DNA from: Triglochin maritima
Lineage: Eukaryota; Streptophyta; Magnoliopsida; Alismatales; Juncaginaceae
Reading direction: 5' to 3'
Length of the DNA stretch: 64,000 bases
Assembly: GCA_963682175.1 (NCBI GenBank)
Contig: OY821770.1
Span: forward strand, 19,436,501-19,500,500
The stretch's first letter is position 1. Each line of letters starts with the position of its first letter. Positions 23,109 to 35,450 of the stretch are shown in pieces. Made by a program: the position numbers and the translations under genes. The notes under the pieces were generated by a model, which saw only the letters and a program-made list of their open reading frames with translations, had not been told where the DNA came from and ran no database searches.

Positions 23109-24710
23109 TGTAACGTCCTCGAAACAACGGAAAATTTAAAATTTAAAACATACAATCAAGAAGAGGACATTACGGCAAGACACACGAACATAGGTGTACC
23201 AACGTATAATATATATGTAACCGAGTTTACAAAAGAATGTGATTACATCAAAAGCTCGTTAACAAGAAATATACACATCTAATCACAACCACCTCAAAAG
23301 AAATGAAAGCAGGATCCGGTCCCGAGTGCTCTTCTCCGCGGTCAACACCCTCCTATTTTCGTTCTCGACCTGATGTGCAAACATGAGCTATGCCTGAGTT
23401 TCCATAAGGAAACCCCGTATGCCAAACCCGAACACATGAATGAAACAATGAATACGAAAACTGTAAAAGGGCATAAGCCCAACAACTGCAAAACACCAAC
23501 AATTGTCTCAATGTTACCGGAGCCACGGTTTTGCATCAATTACAGGAGCCACGACGACGACGTATACATGTCTCATTCGCAGGACCCACGACTTTGCCTC
23601 ATTCGCTGGAGCCACGACTTAACAACCACAAACCGCTCCGTAAAGCCACCATTGATCGCTATCAGGCCGGCATGTCCATCCGTACCCCAAAAGGGCTGGT
23701 GAACCCGTTGCCTTCTAGCCGATCAACAACAACAAAGAAAACACTAAACTATGCAAAAACGGTCGAACAAAAACATCACACCGGTCGATCGAATCCCCTT
23801 CTAGAGGACTGACCCAACCGAAAAACCCGTCAATCAGTCGAACGGCAAAGGGGACCCGTTCGACCGAAAAACACCAGTAAAAAGTCATTTTTTGCTCAAA
23901 AAGATCAAATGGTCGAACAAACCAAAACATCCGGTCGACCGAAAACCACCAGTAAAACCCAACATCAAACCACGCCACACCAGTCGACCAAAACAGCACT
24001 TCCGGTCGAACGGCCTTTAAGTTAACTTAAGTCGTCGGTCAGATGAGTTAAACAGGCAGTTAACTGTTTAGATGGTCAACGCCCCAGTGCTTTCGGTCAA
24101 CCGGTAAAGGGGTCTCGTTCGACCGAAAACATCCAGAGTTTCCATTACTTGCTCAAAATGCACAACCGGTCGACCACCCAAGGGTATCGTTCGACCGGTG
24201 CGAGTGATATCGTCTGAAATACACTACAACCGGACGACCGAACCAAACCACCGGTCGACTGTTACAGTGCAGATAAACTGCTGCACATGTCCGACGAGCC
24301 CTTCGGGCTACCGTCGACCGCTCCAACACCCACACAAACTTAGGTGAGCGTAAAAACAAGCTTGACATACCTTTAAGGCTTAAAGAAACCTTTGAAGATT
24401 CACAGCGAGCTTCTCCACGCAAACTCATTTCCTTCTCCAGTGAACCCAACCGAGCAACCGACTAACATGATCCCTCGCGCACTCCACTGAGTCTTTCCTC
24501 CTCGCTGAACCCACACCACCACGCACCAGGTAGCTGAAAGAGAGAGAGAGAGAGCGTTGAGCGGGAGAGAGAGAACGAGTGAGAAGAGAGGGAGTGAGAA
24601 ACTCAAAGCTTAAATACTCTTCCCAAACACATCTCAGCCGTCCTTCTCACTCTTTCTTTAAACCACCCCTAAACACAATTAAAACATTAAGCAAGGATTA
24701 GGACATAACA
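23109..24710 (-). mobile_element. X-family solo LTR 1 (X1), with target duplication GAAAG
   Basis: On the minus strand it starts TGTTATGTCCTAATCC at 24710 and ends ...GGACGTTACA at 23109: 1,602 bp bounded by TG...CA. GAAAG lies on both sides (23104-23108 and 24711-24715). A TATA-like TATTTAAG lies about 95 bp inside the start, followed by a CT-rich stretch (GAGAGA on the plus strand, 24541-24600), then a box array (23760-24310), then the conserved GTTTCC-N4-GGAAAC repeat (23398-23413). No coding region. The TG...CA ends and 5-bp duplication fit a solo LTR; the parent retrotransposon family is unknown. Confidence 0.85.
23760..24315. promoter_or_regulatory. Box array in X1, mostly degenerate
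   Basis: Boxes of the types CGGTCGACCG, CGGTCGAACA, CGGTCGATCG and GTTCGACCG occur throughout, for example 23760 and 23782 (22 bp apart). In this family the array lies downstream of the likely TATA box, so it would be transcribed. Confidence 0.65.
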
Positions 24711-24715
24711 GAAAG

Positions 24716-26962
24716 CATGTATGTTTTTCGAAGTACATCAAGTTTAGCGATTCAGATGAGTGCAACTTTGTATAGATATTGTGGTTTTATTGGATGAACT
24801 ACTTAATGAGTTTCACATTTTGGAAGGTTGGTTCTTTGAATCTGAAGTCTTATGCGTTACAGTAAGGCCGACACTTATCATTGTTGTCTAACGGTTGAAA
24901 TTATAGATACTTTGTCAGCCACCTAGATTTGAATGCGGTGTGCATATCACCATGTTATTTGTAATGTAAACCTTTATTTTGTATACCAACAAGTTATTAT
25001 TCTGTCTCAGGGTTGGATTTGTGAAGCATGTCACGTGTTTTTTGAAATAAGATTTGTGTTGATTCTAATATGGGACCTTTCTTGGTGTTTGGATATTGAT
25101 TTAGAACTCTAATATGTTTTAAATTTAATCTTGGACCACTAATTTAGAAAATAATAAGTTAAAAAATATCATATTGTTGGAAGGAATCTGAATTGTGTTC
25201 GTGATAGAGTGGTAGAATTTTAGGATATGATTATGTCAATGGTTCAATCTCAAAAAAAATTAGTGACTATGGTTAAAGTAACTTCTTGCAGATTGGGTCT
25301 CTTGCTTAAACTATACTTCATACTGCACGATTTGTTAGGAGAATACAAGTTCATTGGTGTGTTTATGTTGTTTTTAGTGAGACTTAGGACTATTGTTTCT
25401 ATTTGCATAGAGATTCATAGGGAAATTTTCTGGGTCTCTAAACTTCATATTTATATTTTCATTTGATAGCTTTGGTTCACAACTTAACACACTGTTTAAA
25501 AAAGAATCTCATAGTAGATTTGGTTTACAAACTTCTAATCTTAAGGTGATCCAAATTTAACATAGTTCTTTTGTTACAAGTAAATCCACTAATTAATTGT
25601 TTTTGTTGGGTAAGTTTCTTGAGTTGAATGTTTTAATGATCTGTATTGTTTTAATATTCTATTTCTTATCTTAATGGACTATGAGATTTTAGGCATTTTG
25701 TGATTTTTTGTCCTTTTAAGCTAAAATAGATTTTAACTTTTTTTAACCTACATATAGATAAAATAGCTTTCAGGAGTTGTGTGCCTTAAATTCATGGATA
25801 TGTGGCCCACTACAATGTGTTTCCATGATATTAAATGTTTTATAAACTTTAATGCTCACTACCTATCTCAACAACTAATTATTGATTATTTACTCTCATT
25901 GGTTAATGAACCTGGGATTTTGGTCACAGTATTATTGACAAGAATTTCCTTTTTTTCCATTAATACAATGTTTGAGGTCAAGTTTTTAAGTTCAAGGCTT
26001 CCTATCATTTACATCTCAACTTTGGTAAATTTTGAATTTGCAAGTCATTTTTGCAACATTTGTTCTAAAAGTCGGGTTTCTCATTATAATCTCCAAAAAA
26101 TCATACTAGATATTAGTTTGACCAGAACAAAAAAATCCCACCATATTAGTCGGTTTAGCATGAATGCTTTGCATGTTAAATGAGGCATATGAATGGTACC
26201 GGTATAATAGAAACTTATTCTGTATAGGAGTTGAGAAGCTTATGGCTTCTGGGTATTTTGCATTCATATATCAAAAGTTTACTTTTGGAATTGATGTAGG
26301 AAATACTGAGAAGCCTGCTTTTGAGAAACTTAAAAGTTATAGACCAAAACAAAATATTAGAAGTATCAACATAAAAGGGTCAAATGTCAAAGGGATTCCT
26401 GAAAGGTTATGATCCTTTACCAAACAATCAAAATGAGATTCCATAACTAAAACTACAATCAACAAAACTATTAATTTTGTCGAGTTATGCAAATGAAGTT
26501 GCACGAGACACAATTTGTTTCTTACATTGTCTACGTCAAATGTTATGAATTTTTTTTCTTACATTGTCTACAATCAATAACATATTATGAAAATTTTCAT
26601 CAAATGTTCAATTTATTACACAATTGGTTGCTCATCACAAATCATTATAGAAATAAATCGTGATAAAAGGTTATGTATCAATGAAGTTAAATTTGTATTC
26701 AAAAGTGACAATGACAATCTTTTCGATGGTACTTATGGATACACAATTGAGAAATTATTTGTTACCTGGGTACAAAACAACTCATTTTTTCTTCGTTAAC
26801 TTATTAAAATACCATGTATTATTTATTTGTTGCTCAATTTGGTTATAGATGTACGGGTCAAATGCTATTTACAATATCCTAGGATTTTATATATTGTCAT
26901 CTACTTTTACATTATCTTAGGATAGTAATTTTTTATATATTGGTATGCATTCTACATGTTTC
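24716..26962. other. Unassigned region left of the Helitron end
   Basis: Very AT-rich. Open frames at 25779-26183 (134 codons) and 26164-26412 (82 codons) overlap in different frames and show no domain I recognise. They could be decayed Helitron cargo or helicase remnants, but nothing in the sequence proves it. Confidence 0.35.
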
Positions 26963-26999
26963 CAAAAGTAACCTGTGCAAAGCTCGGGGCCCACGCTAG
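26963..26999 (+). mobile_element. Helitron 3' terminus
   Basis: The sequence ends GGGCCCACGCTAG followed by T at 27000, the CTAG|T end typical of plant Helitrons. Just before it, CCTGTGC-AAA-GCTCGGG is a mutated version of the usual GC-rich terminal hairpin. The 5' TC end was not found; the element extends left for an unknown distance, perhaps across X1. The break coincides with the point where the Z protease frame stops. Confidence 0.65.
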
Positions 27000-28960
27000 T
27001 TGGATCTATAGCCTTTGAACACGATTTTCATGTTGAGTTTGGAAATGATATTGCAAGTAGTCTTATCAAAATCAACTAAGTAGTTTTTATCGGTTAATTG
27101 ACTAACATTAAACAAACTATGTTTCAAGCCTTCTACGAGCAATACTTTCTCCATACATGGAGTAGAGTGATTGTCAACATTACATATGCCGACAATATGA
27201 CATTTTGCGTTATCTCCAAACGTGATGGTTCCTCCATTTTTAGGCTTTATGCTTGATAGTACATGGGAGTCTCCCGTCATGTGTCTTGAACATCCGTTAT
27301 CGAGTATCCACTTGCCATTTCTCCTTGCTTTGATCTACATGCAAAGAAACAAGTGAAGACTTAAGTACCCAAATTTGTTTGGATCTTTGAGAGTTAGTTT
27401 TTGGTACCCAAACTTGACTAGTCTTAGGTGCCCAAACATTTGAATAATTTACTTTCTTAACAAAAGAGTTGTTCAATTTAACAAAGTAAGGTGTAGATGT
27501 CTTTTGTTTCCCTCCCTTGTATCCTAAGTCATGCTTTGTTAGAGATTGAGTTTGAGTGCCAAGAAGCAAGTCAAGTATTTTCTTTTCCAATATAAATTTC
27601 TCTAGATCTTTTATCAGTTGTTTATTCTTGGCAACAAGATCTTCAGTAGAGTTACAAACATTGGTGGATTTCAAAGTTTTTATCTCATCAGTGAGCAACT
27701 TATTTTCTTTGACTAAAACTTCATATTTGATGGATAAATGTAGATGTTTCATGAGAGGATACTTCATCGTCGTCAATTTCCACCACTTGAGGTTTATCAC
27801 TCTTCTCTTGCAATGAGGAATAGCTTGACTCTGAATCATTAGTAGCCATGAAACACATGTGTACTTCTTCATCTTGAGAGTACTCGGAACCGGAAGCCGA
27901 TGATGAGCTTGAATCATTCCAAGTAGCTTTGAGAACCTTCTTCCCATCTTTCTCGCGATGCTCTCTTGTTTTGTGATCATTACGTTCTCGTCTTCTAGGT
28001 CTCTCCTCTTTGTCTTTTCTTGATGACCTTTCTTATCTATATCTTCTTGGTCTCCTCCTTTTCTTTTCTAGGAGGGAATATCTTTTCCTCTCTTCTTTCA
28101 GGGTCTCTCGGCCTTAGCGAGGGGCAATCCTTCTTCATGTAGCCGATTTTGTTGCACTCATAACACGTGAAACCTCGAGACGATTCACCTTTTCCTCTTG
28201 TGAATTTCCCCTTAGAGAGAAATTTCTTCAATTTTGTTGTTATAAAAGCAACATCTTCATCAGTGTCCTCAACTTCGAGCTATTCTGAATCTGAGGTAGA
28301 TTTTAGAGCAATCGTCTTTTCTTTTCGTCTTGAGCTTTCTCGCTCCTTTTCACTCCTTTCTTCCATTTGTATCCCATAGGCCATGAGGCTTCCAATGAGA
28401 TCCTCCATTTTCAACTTGGAAAGGTTTTTGGCTTTTTCAATCGTAATAGTCTTTTTCTCCCATTTGATGGATAACGACCTAAGAAACTTCCGCACCCTGT
28501 CACTTTCATTCAAAACCTTACCAAGGTTCTTCCAGAAGTTAGTAATATGGGTAAAGAGAGTATGCATCTCGATTACAGTTTCATTAGGTGTCATGGCAAA
28601 CATCTCATACTTTTGCATAAAAGAATCTATCCTACTTTCCTTAACGGATGATTGTCCCTCAAAGTGACTTTCAATAATATGCCATGCCTCAAATACGGAA
28701 TCAAAAGAATTAATCCTACCATATTATTCCTCAGTTAATCCACACATGAGGATGTTCACAAGTTTGGCGTTCATTTGAACCATTATGAGTTCATCATCCA
28801 TCATAAGTTCAAGTTCTTTATTTTGAATGTAAGGAATTTGAAGAAACACCAACAACTTTACATCATTTGATTGAATGAAAGTAGTCATGCCTTTAATTCA
28901 AATATGCATAGTTTGTTCCATCAAACGAAGGTGGTCTACCAATGTGGAATCTCTCGCGTT
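27000..28960 (-). pseudogene. SIRE-like gag-protease remnant (Z)
   Basis: In transcript order: a gag start near 28950 (RPPSFDGTNYAY); a gag core piece at 28618-28280 (RKFLRSLSIKWEKK, LIGSLMAYGIQMEE); a zinc-knuckle piece at 28231-28037 (CYECNKIGYMKKDC, where Tyr replaces the usual His, so zinc binding is doubtful); a coiled-coil and WVPK-rich piece at 27980-27297; and a protease piece at 27280-26996 (GCSRHMTGDSHV, LLVEGLKHSLFNVSQL). The catalytic Asp-Ser-Gly of copia proteases reads Asp-Asn-Gly just before 27297. Stops and frameshifts separate all pieces. Confidence 0.82.
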
Positions 28961-28982
28961 GTTGGGAGAGGCAATCTACGAG

Positions 28983-28994
28983 GCTCTGATACCA
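28983..28994 (-). other. Primer-binding site of Z
   Basis: TGGTATCAGAGC on the minus strand, two bases inside the LTR edge at 28997. Confidence 0.88.
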
Positions 28995-28996
28995 AA

Positions 28997-30562
28997 TGTA
29001 AGATCTAATTAGTCCTACAATAAGTCTAAAGTGGGTGTGAATAGACTAATTATGATTTTTAAAAATTAAGCAATAAAAATAAGAACAATATAATGAAATT
29101 GGGAGAGAGGGATGCAAACCACAACACCGATGAATAGAGGTTTGGATCCAACTAGCGGATCCTAGTCCGCTCTAACGAATTGCTCCTCCTTGAGCAATTT
29201 CGTGTACTTCACTATTCCAATCTCCGTTCCGGGCATAGATCAAGTCTTTACACATCAAGCTTGCGAACACACTCGCCAAGCTTGGACCACCTTCTCACAA
29301 TACGAGAAGAGCTTCACTCTAGAAGCTAATATAATGCTTTGCAGTAGAATTTCAGTAACCACTTCTAATCTTGAGCACTTGAAAGATTGATGAATGCAAT
29401 GAATGACTCAAGTGGAAAGATTTGAGCACAATCGAGAAGTTTAAAGCAATTGAGAGTAATATGAGAGTATGAGCTTTAGAGAAAGGATTGGTATCCTTGG
29501 AAGGTTGTTCTAAGCTCTATATATAAGCTCTAAACTTAATCTAACCGTTGATATTAAAGTGGTAATGGTTTGAGTAAGATGCATAAAACCAGGAAAGTTC
29601 AGAACTCAAATCAAGACACAAACGGTCGTCCAATTTCTTGTAAATAAGAACACGGTCGAGATGAAGAGCATACCGATCAAACCACCAAAACAAGAAATTA
29701 AGTGAACGACCGAACAAAAATAATGGGACAGTCGACTATTCAGGGAGATTTGGCTAGGGTAAATCGTAACCAGTCGAACGAAAGGCTGGATAAATGCTTC
29801 GACCGAAAATAAGAAGTTTGGAACTTGAACCGGTCGACCACCGTCATGGCATTATTCGACTGGTGGCCAAATACAAAAGAGGGTTAGGTGAAGTATGTGA
29901 ATATGATCGTTGTAAAATACAACAAGTATAACAGTCATGTTTATGTCAATTACGGGAGGTCAAACGGTCGAACAAAACTCACGTTTCGGTTGACCGATTG
30001 TCACACTAACATGAACATGTGTCAAGATATAACCTATCATCAAGAAATAATTGGTCGAACTAGGATAAAGAAACAGTCAACCGTTTTGGACACGGAAAGG
30101 GCATGTTGAAAACAGTCAAATGACAATAGCTTCCAGTCGACCATTCTGGGAAAGAACTTAGACTCTGTTAAATTTGGTCAAACCAGATGGTCTACCGGTC
30201 GACCGAATGAAGCAGAAATTTTGTTCTAAGAGGAATTTCTAAGTGTAATCGGTCACCTAACAAAGTCGGTTTGATATGGAATTAAGTATGAGACTTCTAT
30301 AGGTTTCTATGAACCATGCAATGTAGTTTAATCAACATTTCAAGTGCCCAAGTTACGTTTCAATCCTAAGAACAAGAAATGAAAATCCTATCTATTCTTC
30401 AACTTGATTTCTTGTCTTGTGAACACTTGTCTCCTGAAATGTTAGTAACACTAAATATATGTGTACATATGCATGTGATGTAGTGATAGATATATATGTG
30501 TTTATCGATATGTTAATTAATCATTAAAATAGATTAATGATTATTAGCCAAGAAGCTAACAT
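28997..30562 (-). repeat. 5' LTR of Z (1,566 bp)
   Basis: On the minus strand runs from TGTTAGCTTCTTGG at 30562 to ...GATCTTACA at 28997. A TATA box (minus strand; TATATATA at 29519-29526) and a degenerate box array at about 29633-30240 upstream of it are present. The first pair (29633 and 29653) is 20 bp apart. Its U5 part resembles the Y LTR only in general layout. Confidence 0.8.
29633..30240. promoter_or_regulatory. Degenerate box array in the Z LTR
   Basis: Contains CGGTCGTCC, CGGTCGAG, CCGGTCGACC, TCGGTTGACCG and CCGGTCGACCG variants upstream of the TATA box. Most have lost one half of the palindrome, in line with an older LTR. Confidence 0.6.
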
Positions 30563-31859
30563 AAGAATGTATGCCAAGTTCAAGTTAGTTACTCACACAA
30601 AGTGTGTGAGGGGTTTAGTTGTCGTTGGAGGTTGGAGACCTCGTTGGTGGCAAGTGCAGCAAGGTTTCTCCTGGGGAACGGTCGACTAACGTTATTGTGG
30701 GTCGACAAGTCGCAGTGTAAATACCAGATTTTGCCCTGCACTGGTCGAACGATGCCTATCGGCGGTCGATCGGTTGTGTATAATTGGCTGAAGGTAGAAG
30801 GCCCTATTATTTTCAGTTGAATGAGTCTTTCGTGTGTTCAACCATTGCCTTCTAGTTTTGAGCTGACCCGGGCATTGATCTTCTAATCGGTCGACCGTCA
30901 AAAACTCTTGTCCAACCGGTAACTTAAGTGTACCATGTTTAGTGTTCAACCGATTCATTTTCGATTTAACCGGTTGTAGTCTTATGGAACGTAGAAGATC
31001 CTTGTTATTTTTGGTCGAACTAGACTCTTTTGCCGTTTGAACGTTTCCAAATTGATTTCCCTTTATTTCTGGCCACGACCTTCTAAACGGTTGACCACCT
31101 TTGACATTTTGTTCAACCGTTGTGACTTAAGTTTTGTGCCCAGGGTTCGATCGGTTTGGGCGATGGTTTGAACGTCTCCCTATAAAATTGGAGCGGTCGA
31201 CCGGTTTGCTCTTTTCGGTCGACCGATTGTGCCAGATCTGAGTCATTGCCCTTGTGTAGTATCAACTTTATCAACGGAAAGCCAAGTCCTTGCTTCATGC
31301 GTGAGTCGGGAGGTGACGATGGTGCGATGAGCGTGCCTACCTAGGGATCGCTGAGTGGAAGAGTGTGGATATTTGAGGTACGAGCCACCTCTATATCATG
31401 GACTGCGGTGTAGCCTAGATCTTTCCTTTTGCTTTTACTAGGATAGTATACCTGAGGGATTATGGATCCCAATGCATGATATTGCACAACACCATGGAGC
31501 AAGATGACCCCGCGGACTTCAATCTGAATGGGTCGATCAACGTGCCTTATAGGCGACAAATACGATCAACCGGCCGTGATGGCGATGATGTGATAGAGCA
31601 AACTTGATGGCGGCGGGAAGAGCCCTGTGCGACCAAGAGGCGATAGGAAGGACCACGCGACCGAGTGGTAGTGGTGATGACTATCTGACGATGTATTCCA
31701 GCAGATAGCGTGACTATAGCACATCTATGTGAGTGATATCCCTGAGCGACGGCTCCGGCGGGTGTGGCATTGTCCATGAGATCAGATCTGATTATACGAC
31801 GGGGATGTACGTGCGTCCCTTACCGAACCCTAGGTTTAGTCTAGCTACGTGTGGGGGAG

Positions 31860-31864
31860 TAGCG
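31860..31864. repeat. Target-site duplication TAGCG of Y (left)
   Basis: TAGCG at 31860-31864 is repeated at 36944-36948. X5 reads through if Y and one copy are removed. Confidence 0.9.
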
Positions 31865-33378
31865 TGTTAGGATCTATGGCCCTCTAATCGATAGAAAAAT
31901 ACGGAATTAAAAATAATTATCGAATGAGTAAGGAAGAGACAATTGAAAACCACAAAAATGACGCCGCCGGAGTTTAGAGAGGTTCGGCACCCACACCCGG
32001 GTCCTAGTCCTCCTCACAAGCCTCGCTCGATCCCCCGAGCCTCGCTTACGGTTCCACTAACCGATCTCCGTTCCGGGCCGAGACCAATACCGTTTACAAC
32101 TCCGAGCCTCGCGAACAACCTCGCCTCGCTCGTGTCTCCTCACACAACCCGAGAGGGAGCTTCATTGAAGCTTTACAACTTGGTGATTCTTGAATAAGGA
32201 ATTGGAATCACAATCTAACTAACACTCGATACTTGAGCACACTTGGATATTGATATGGAATTGGATATGCAAGTGGTGAAGTTTAGGCTTGAGTGTTGTG
32301 GATTGAGAGCTTGAAGATGGAGAGGATTTTGCTTTGAGTATTGGATAGATATGAAGTGTTCAAGATGTCCAAAACAACCAAATGATGTCCTATTTATAAG
32401 CCTTCAAGCTCAACTAGCCGTATGGGAGTTGATGGGGGGAAATGGACCAATAGGAATGCAAGATGTGACTTAAGCTCAGACAGAAATCGTGGCATATTCG
32501 GTCGATCGTTATCCAAACGGTAGTCCGAAGAATTGGTCTGAACTAAGAACTCGGTTGAACGATTATGTATCGGATCACCGTTCACCAACCTCCAGTAGCT
32601 TTTATCTATTTATCCGTAATTAAGTTCGGTTCACCGAAGTACATTCGGTTCACCGTTCAAAGGTGGACAGTAGAATTGATTGGGCTCTGATTATGTCAAG
32701 TTCGGTTGACCGTGTACACTTCGGTAGACCGAAGTTAGCGCGGGTTTTGTGCTGACATTGAGTGGGAAGTTGGTTTATCGTTAACGGTCAAGTGCCACGT
32801 GTAAAATAGCCGTTGGGATCCTAAAGCCAATAAGGAATCAGTTGACCGATAGTCATTCGGTCGTCCGAACTGGGATGAGTTAATTGGGCTTTAGGGACTT
32901 AATTCAAAAGCAACCGTTGGAGCAAAGTCCAAAACCGGTCCATGGCTATTCGGTCTTCGGTTGGAGCAATTCCAGAGAACACCTATGTTTTACTGGTGGG
33001 AAGTATTCGGGTATCCGACAGGTGTTCGGTGGACCGAACTAGGCAGGATTCGGTTGACCGAAATAGGTTTGGTTCACCGATAAATGACGGGACAGAATCC
33101 TAGTGCTCAAGTTTACATAAAACCTTACGGACTCAATAAATATAAAGTTACATGTCTTGATCCAAAGCTTTGATTACAAGTCTTGAGTCTTGATATCTTT
33201 GTCCCAATGCTCATTTCCTTGATTGTCTTGATCAACCTATAAATATGATTACAAGTATACAAATATATATGCAATGCATGTAATCGTGTTTGCTCACTTT
33301 GATTGATTAGATTGATTGATTAAGATTAGTTTAATTAATCATCAAAATTAATATAGATTTAAAGCCAAAAAGCCAACA
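31865..33378 (-). repeat. 3' LTR of Y
   Basis: Runs on the minus strand from TGTTGGCTTTTTGG at 33378 to ...GATCCTAACA at 31865. The TATA box is TATAAATA at 32391-32398 on the minus strand. Upstream is a box array at 32499-33090. The right LTR (35451-36943) is its partner. Confidence 0.88.
32499..33090. promoter_or_regulatory. Paired boxes in the Y LTR at 19-bp spacing
   Basis: Pairs start at 32499/32518, 32552/32571, 32627/32646, 32703/32722 and 32839/32858, every pair exactly 19 bp apart. The outer bases CGGT and ACCG are mostly kept while the two central bases vary (CG, TC, TG, AG, GG). The right LTR repeats the arrangement with a few losses. Confidence 0.75.
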
Positions 33379-33392
33379 ATCTCCCCCTTTTT
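33379..33392 (-). other. Polypurine tract of Y
   Basis: AAAAAGGGGGAGAT on the minus strand directly precedes the 3' LTR, as usual in SIRE-type copia elements. Confidence 0.88.
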
Positions 33393-33721
33393 GATGATGG
33401 CAAATCTATATCTTAATGCTTGAGTTTTAATTTAAGTTCTCTCATTTTCTATATGATTGCCCCCCTTCATATATGTAAACTATGCATGTATAAGATGCCC
33501 CCCTAACTGTGCATAGTATGAGTAAATTGAAGCTCAATCCTTATCATTCTCCCCCTTTGACATCAATCAAATGCAAACAATACAAGCATATGATGTAAAG
33601 GTATAGGATTTCATAATTCTCCCCATTAATTAGATGATATAGCATTCATTATATGCTCCCCTTATCACTAGGCCTGAAAGCAATGATGTATGATATCAAT
33701 TAAGCATGCAGTAACCCTAGA

Positions 33722-35397
33722 TTAGAACCAAATGTTAAAATAGTCAAAATTGAGAGGATTGAAAATATTACCCAACTTTTGATCCTCGATTTTGTATTGG
33801 TTCCAATCTCCTTTCGATAGCGACGACGGCTTTATGAATTCGATCCAAATGATTTCCTTGAAGCTTGGAATCGATCTTTTGTTGCTTGAGCCGATCACTA
33901 TCCATTCTCCTTCTAAGTACCTACAAGTGAAGATTTTGGTACCCAAACAACCTTGGGTCCTTTGACATTAATCTTTGGTACCCAAACCATTATGGTCTTA
34001 GGTGCCCAAACACTTGAGGAACTTTTATTCACAAAGAAATGCTTTCCATTCATAGTAGTGTGAATAACATGGTTTTTGTAGTTGTTAACAAAATAGCCTA
34101 CACCATGCTTATCTAAAGATTGTTTTTGACTCCCTATGAGCATATTAAGTATTTTCTTTCCACTTGTGAATTTTTCAAGATCCTTTTGTAATTGAACATT
34201 CTTAGCAATTAGATCTTGAATATCATCACTACATGAAGTTTTTGCATTTAGAGTTGCAATTTCATCAATCAATTGAGTATTCTCTAATGCAATTTTATCA
34301 TGACTAGCAAGCAATTCATTCTTCTCATTCATGATAGATTCAATTTGAGATTGTAGCTCATTAATTTTCTTTCTTGCTAATTTATTCTTTTGACAAATTT
34401 TCTCAAAATTTTCAAGCAATTCATTGAATTCACATTGAAGTTCATTATATGCATTTGAATTATTTGAATCAATTGAATCGCGACTAGAGCAAGAAGATAC
34501 CTCACTATCGTCATCTTATATTGCCATGAAGCACATCGAGGTGAATTCACCTTCAATTGATGAAGATGATGAAGTGTCCCAAGTAGCTTTGAGAGTTTTC
34601 TTCTTCTCTTTTCTCTTGCTCTTCTTCTTCCCTTTTCTCCTTTCTTTCTCTTCTTTGAGAAACTCCTTAAATTGATGTGTCGTCAATTGTTCCTCGATGT
34701 CACTATCTCCTTTGATCGAATTGGCGATGACATGTAGCCCCAAGGATTTCTTGACTACTTTCTCCTTGCGGTCTTTCATTTGTATCTCATATGTCATGAG
34801 ACTACCCATTAGCTCCTCGACCGATAATTTGGTGAGATCTTGTGCTTCTTCGATGGCGGTCGTCTTCTCCTCCCAATCGTCGGTGAGTGACCGGAGAATC
34901 TTTCGAGTCATTTCTCCCTTGCTAAAATCCTTGCCAAGTGCTTTAAGAGAGTTAATGATCTCGGTGAAGCGAGTGTGTATCTAGCTTATGTTTTCCCCGG
35001 ATTGCATACGAAATAATTCATATTTATGCATGAGCAAATTAATCCTAGTTTCTTTCAATCTAGTTGAACCCTCATGATGCATTGCTAATGTATGTAAAAT
35101 ATCATAAGCACTTTCACAACCTCTTACCCTATTGTATTCCCCTTAATTTAACCCACAATACAAGATATTCATAATACGGGAATTCATCTCCGCTTCCTTA
35201 ATTTTGGTTTTTATTAAGGATACAATTTCATCATCATTAGGAGGTGTGTACGAGTTTAATATGAATGTCCAATATTTCAAATCATTTGATTGCAAATATA
35301 TTCTCATTCTTTTCTTCCAATAGTCATAGTTTAACCCATTAAACAAAGGTGGCTTAGATGTAGATAATCCTTCACAATGATTAGAACTAGATGCCAT
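33722..35397 (-). pseudogene. SIRE-like gag gene of Y, with stops and no zinc knuckle
   Basis: Starts with ATG at 35397 (MASSSNHCEG, then KPPLFNGLNYDYWKKRM, the gag N-terminal motif). In-frame stops follow at 35143-35145, near 34982 and at 34516-34518. The gag core is at 34911-34516 (RKILRSLTDDWEEK, LMGSLMTYEIQMKD), with a Lys/Arg-rich segment and FMA acidic cluster. At 34419-33913 are a coiled coil and WVPK motifs. The CX2CX4HX4C knuckle expected before the Lys-rich segment is missing, and pol is absent after WVPKSSLVGT. The frame is shared from 35397 to 33913, so stops are point changes. No gag of full length can be made from this copy. Confidence 0.82.
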
Positions 35398-35436
35398 GCT
35401 AAATTACGATTAAGTAAATGAAATTAGCAACATAAT

Positions 35437-35448
35437 GCTCTGATACCA
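35437..35448 (-). other. Primer-binding site of Y
   Basis: TGGTATCAGAGC on the minus strand, two bases inside the LTR edge at 35451. Confidence 0.9.
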
Positions 35449-35450
35449 AT

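Larger units (their letters stand above)
27000..30562 (-). mobile_element. Truncated SIRE-like copia retrotransposon (Z)
   Basis: Minus-strand element with 5' LTR (28997-30562), primer-binding site and gag-protease sequence, cut off inside the protease at the Helitron terminus (27000). Integrase, reverse transcriptase, RNase H and 3' LTR are absent on this side. The gag with long charged coiled-coil segments, a late zinc knuckle and WVPK repeats before the protease is typical of the SIRE/Maximus group of copia. Its LTR ends inside an X-family LTR (X5). Confidence 0.8.

Noticed and set aside
24153..24606. Overlapping minus-strand frames in X1
   Set aside because: They lie within the LTR promoter and array, change frame and carry no motif.
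20303..30562. One single 10-kb Z element with its 3' LTR at 20303
   Set aside because: The left LTR fragment is only ~220 bp, there is no polypurine tract or pol remnant before the Helitron end, and the flanks give no matching target duplication.
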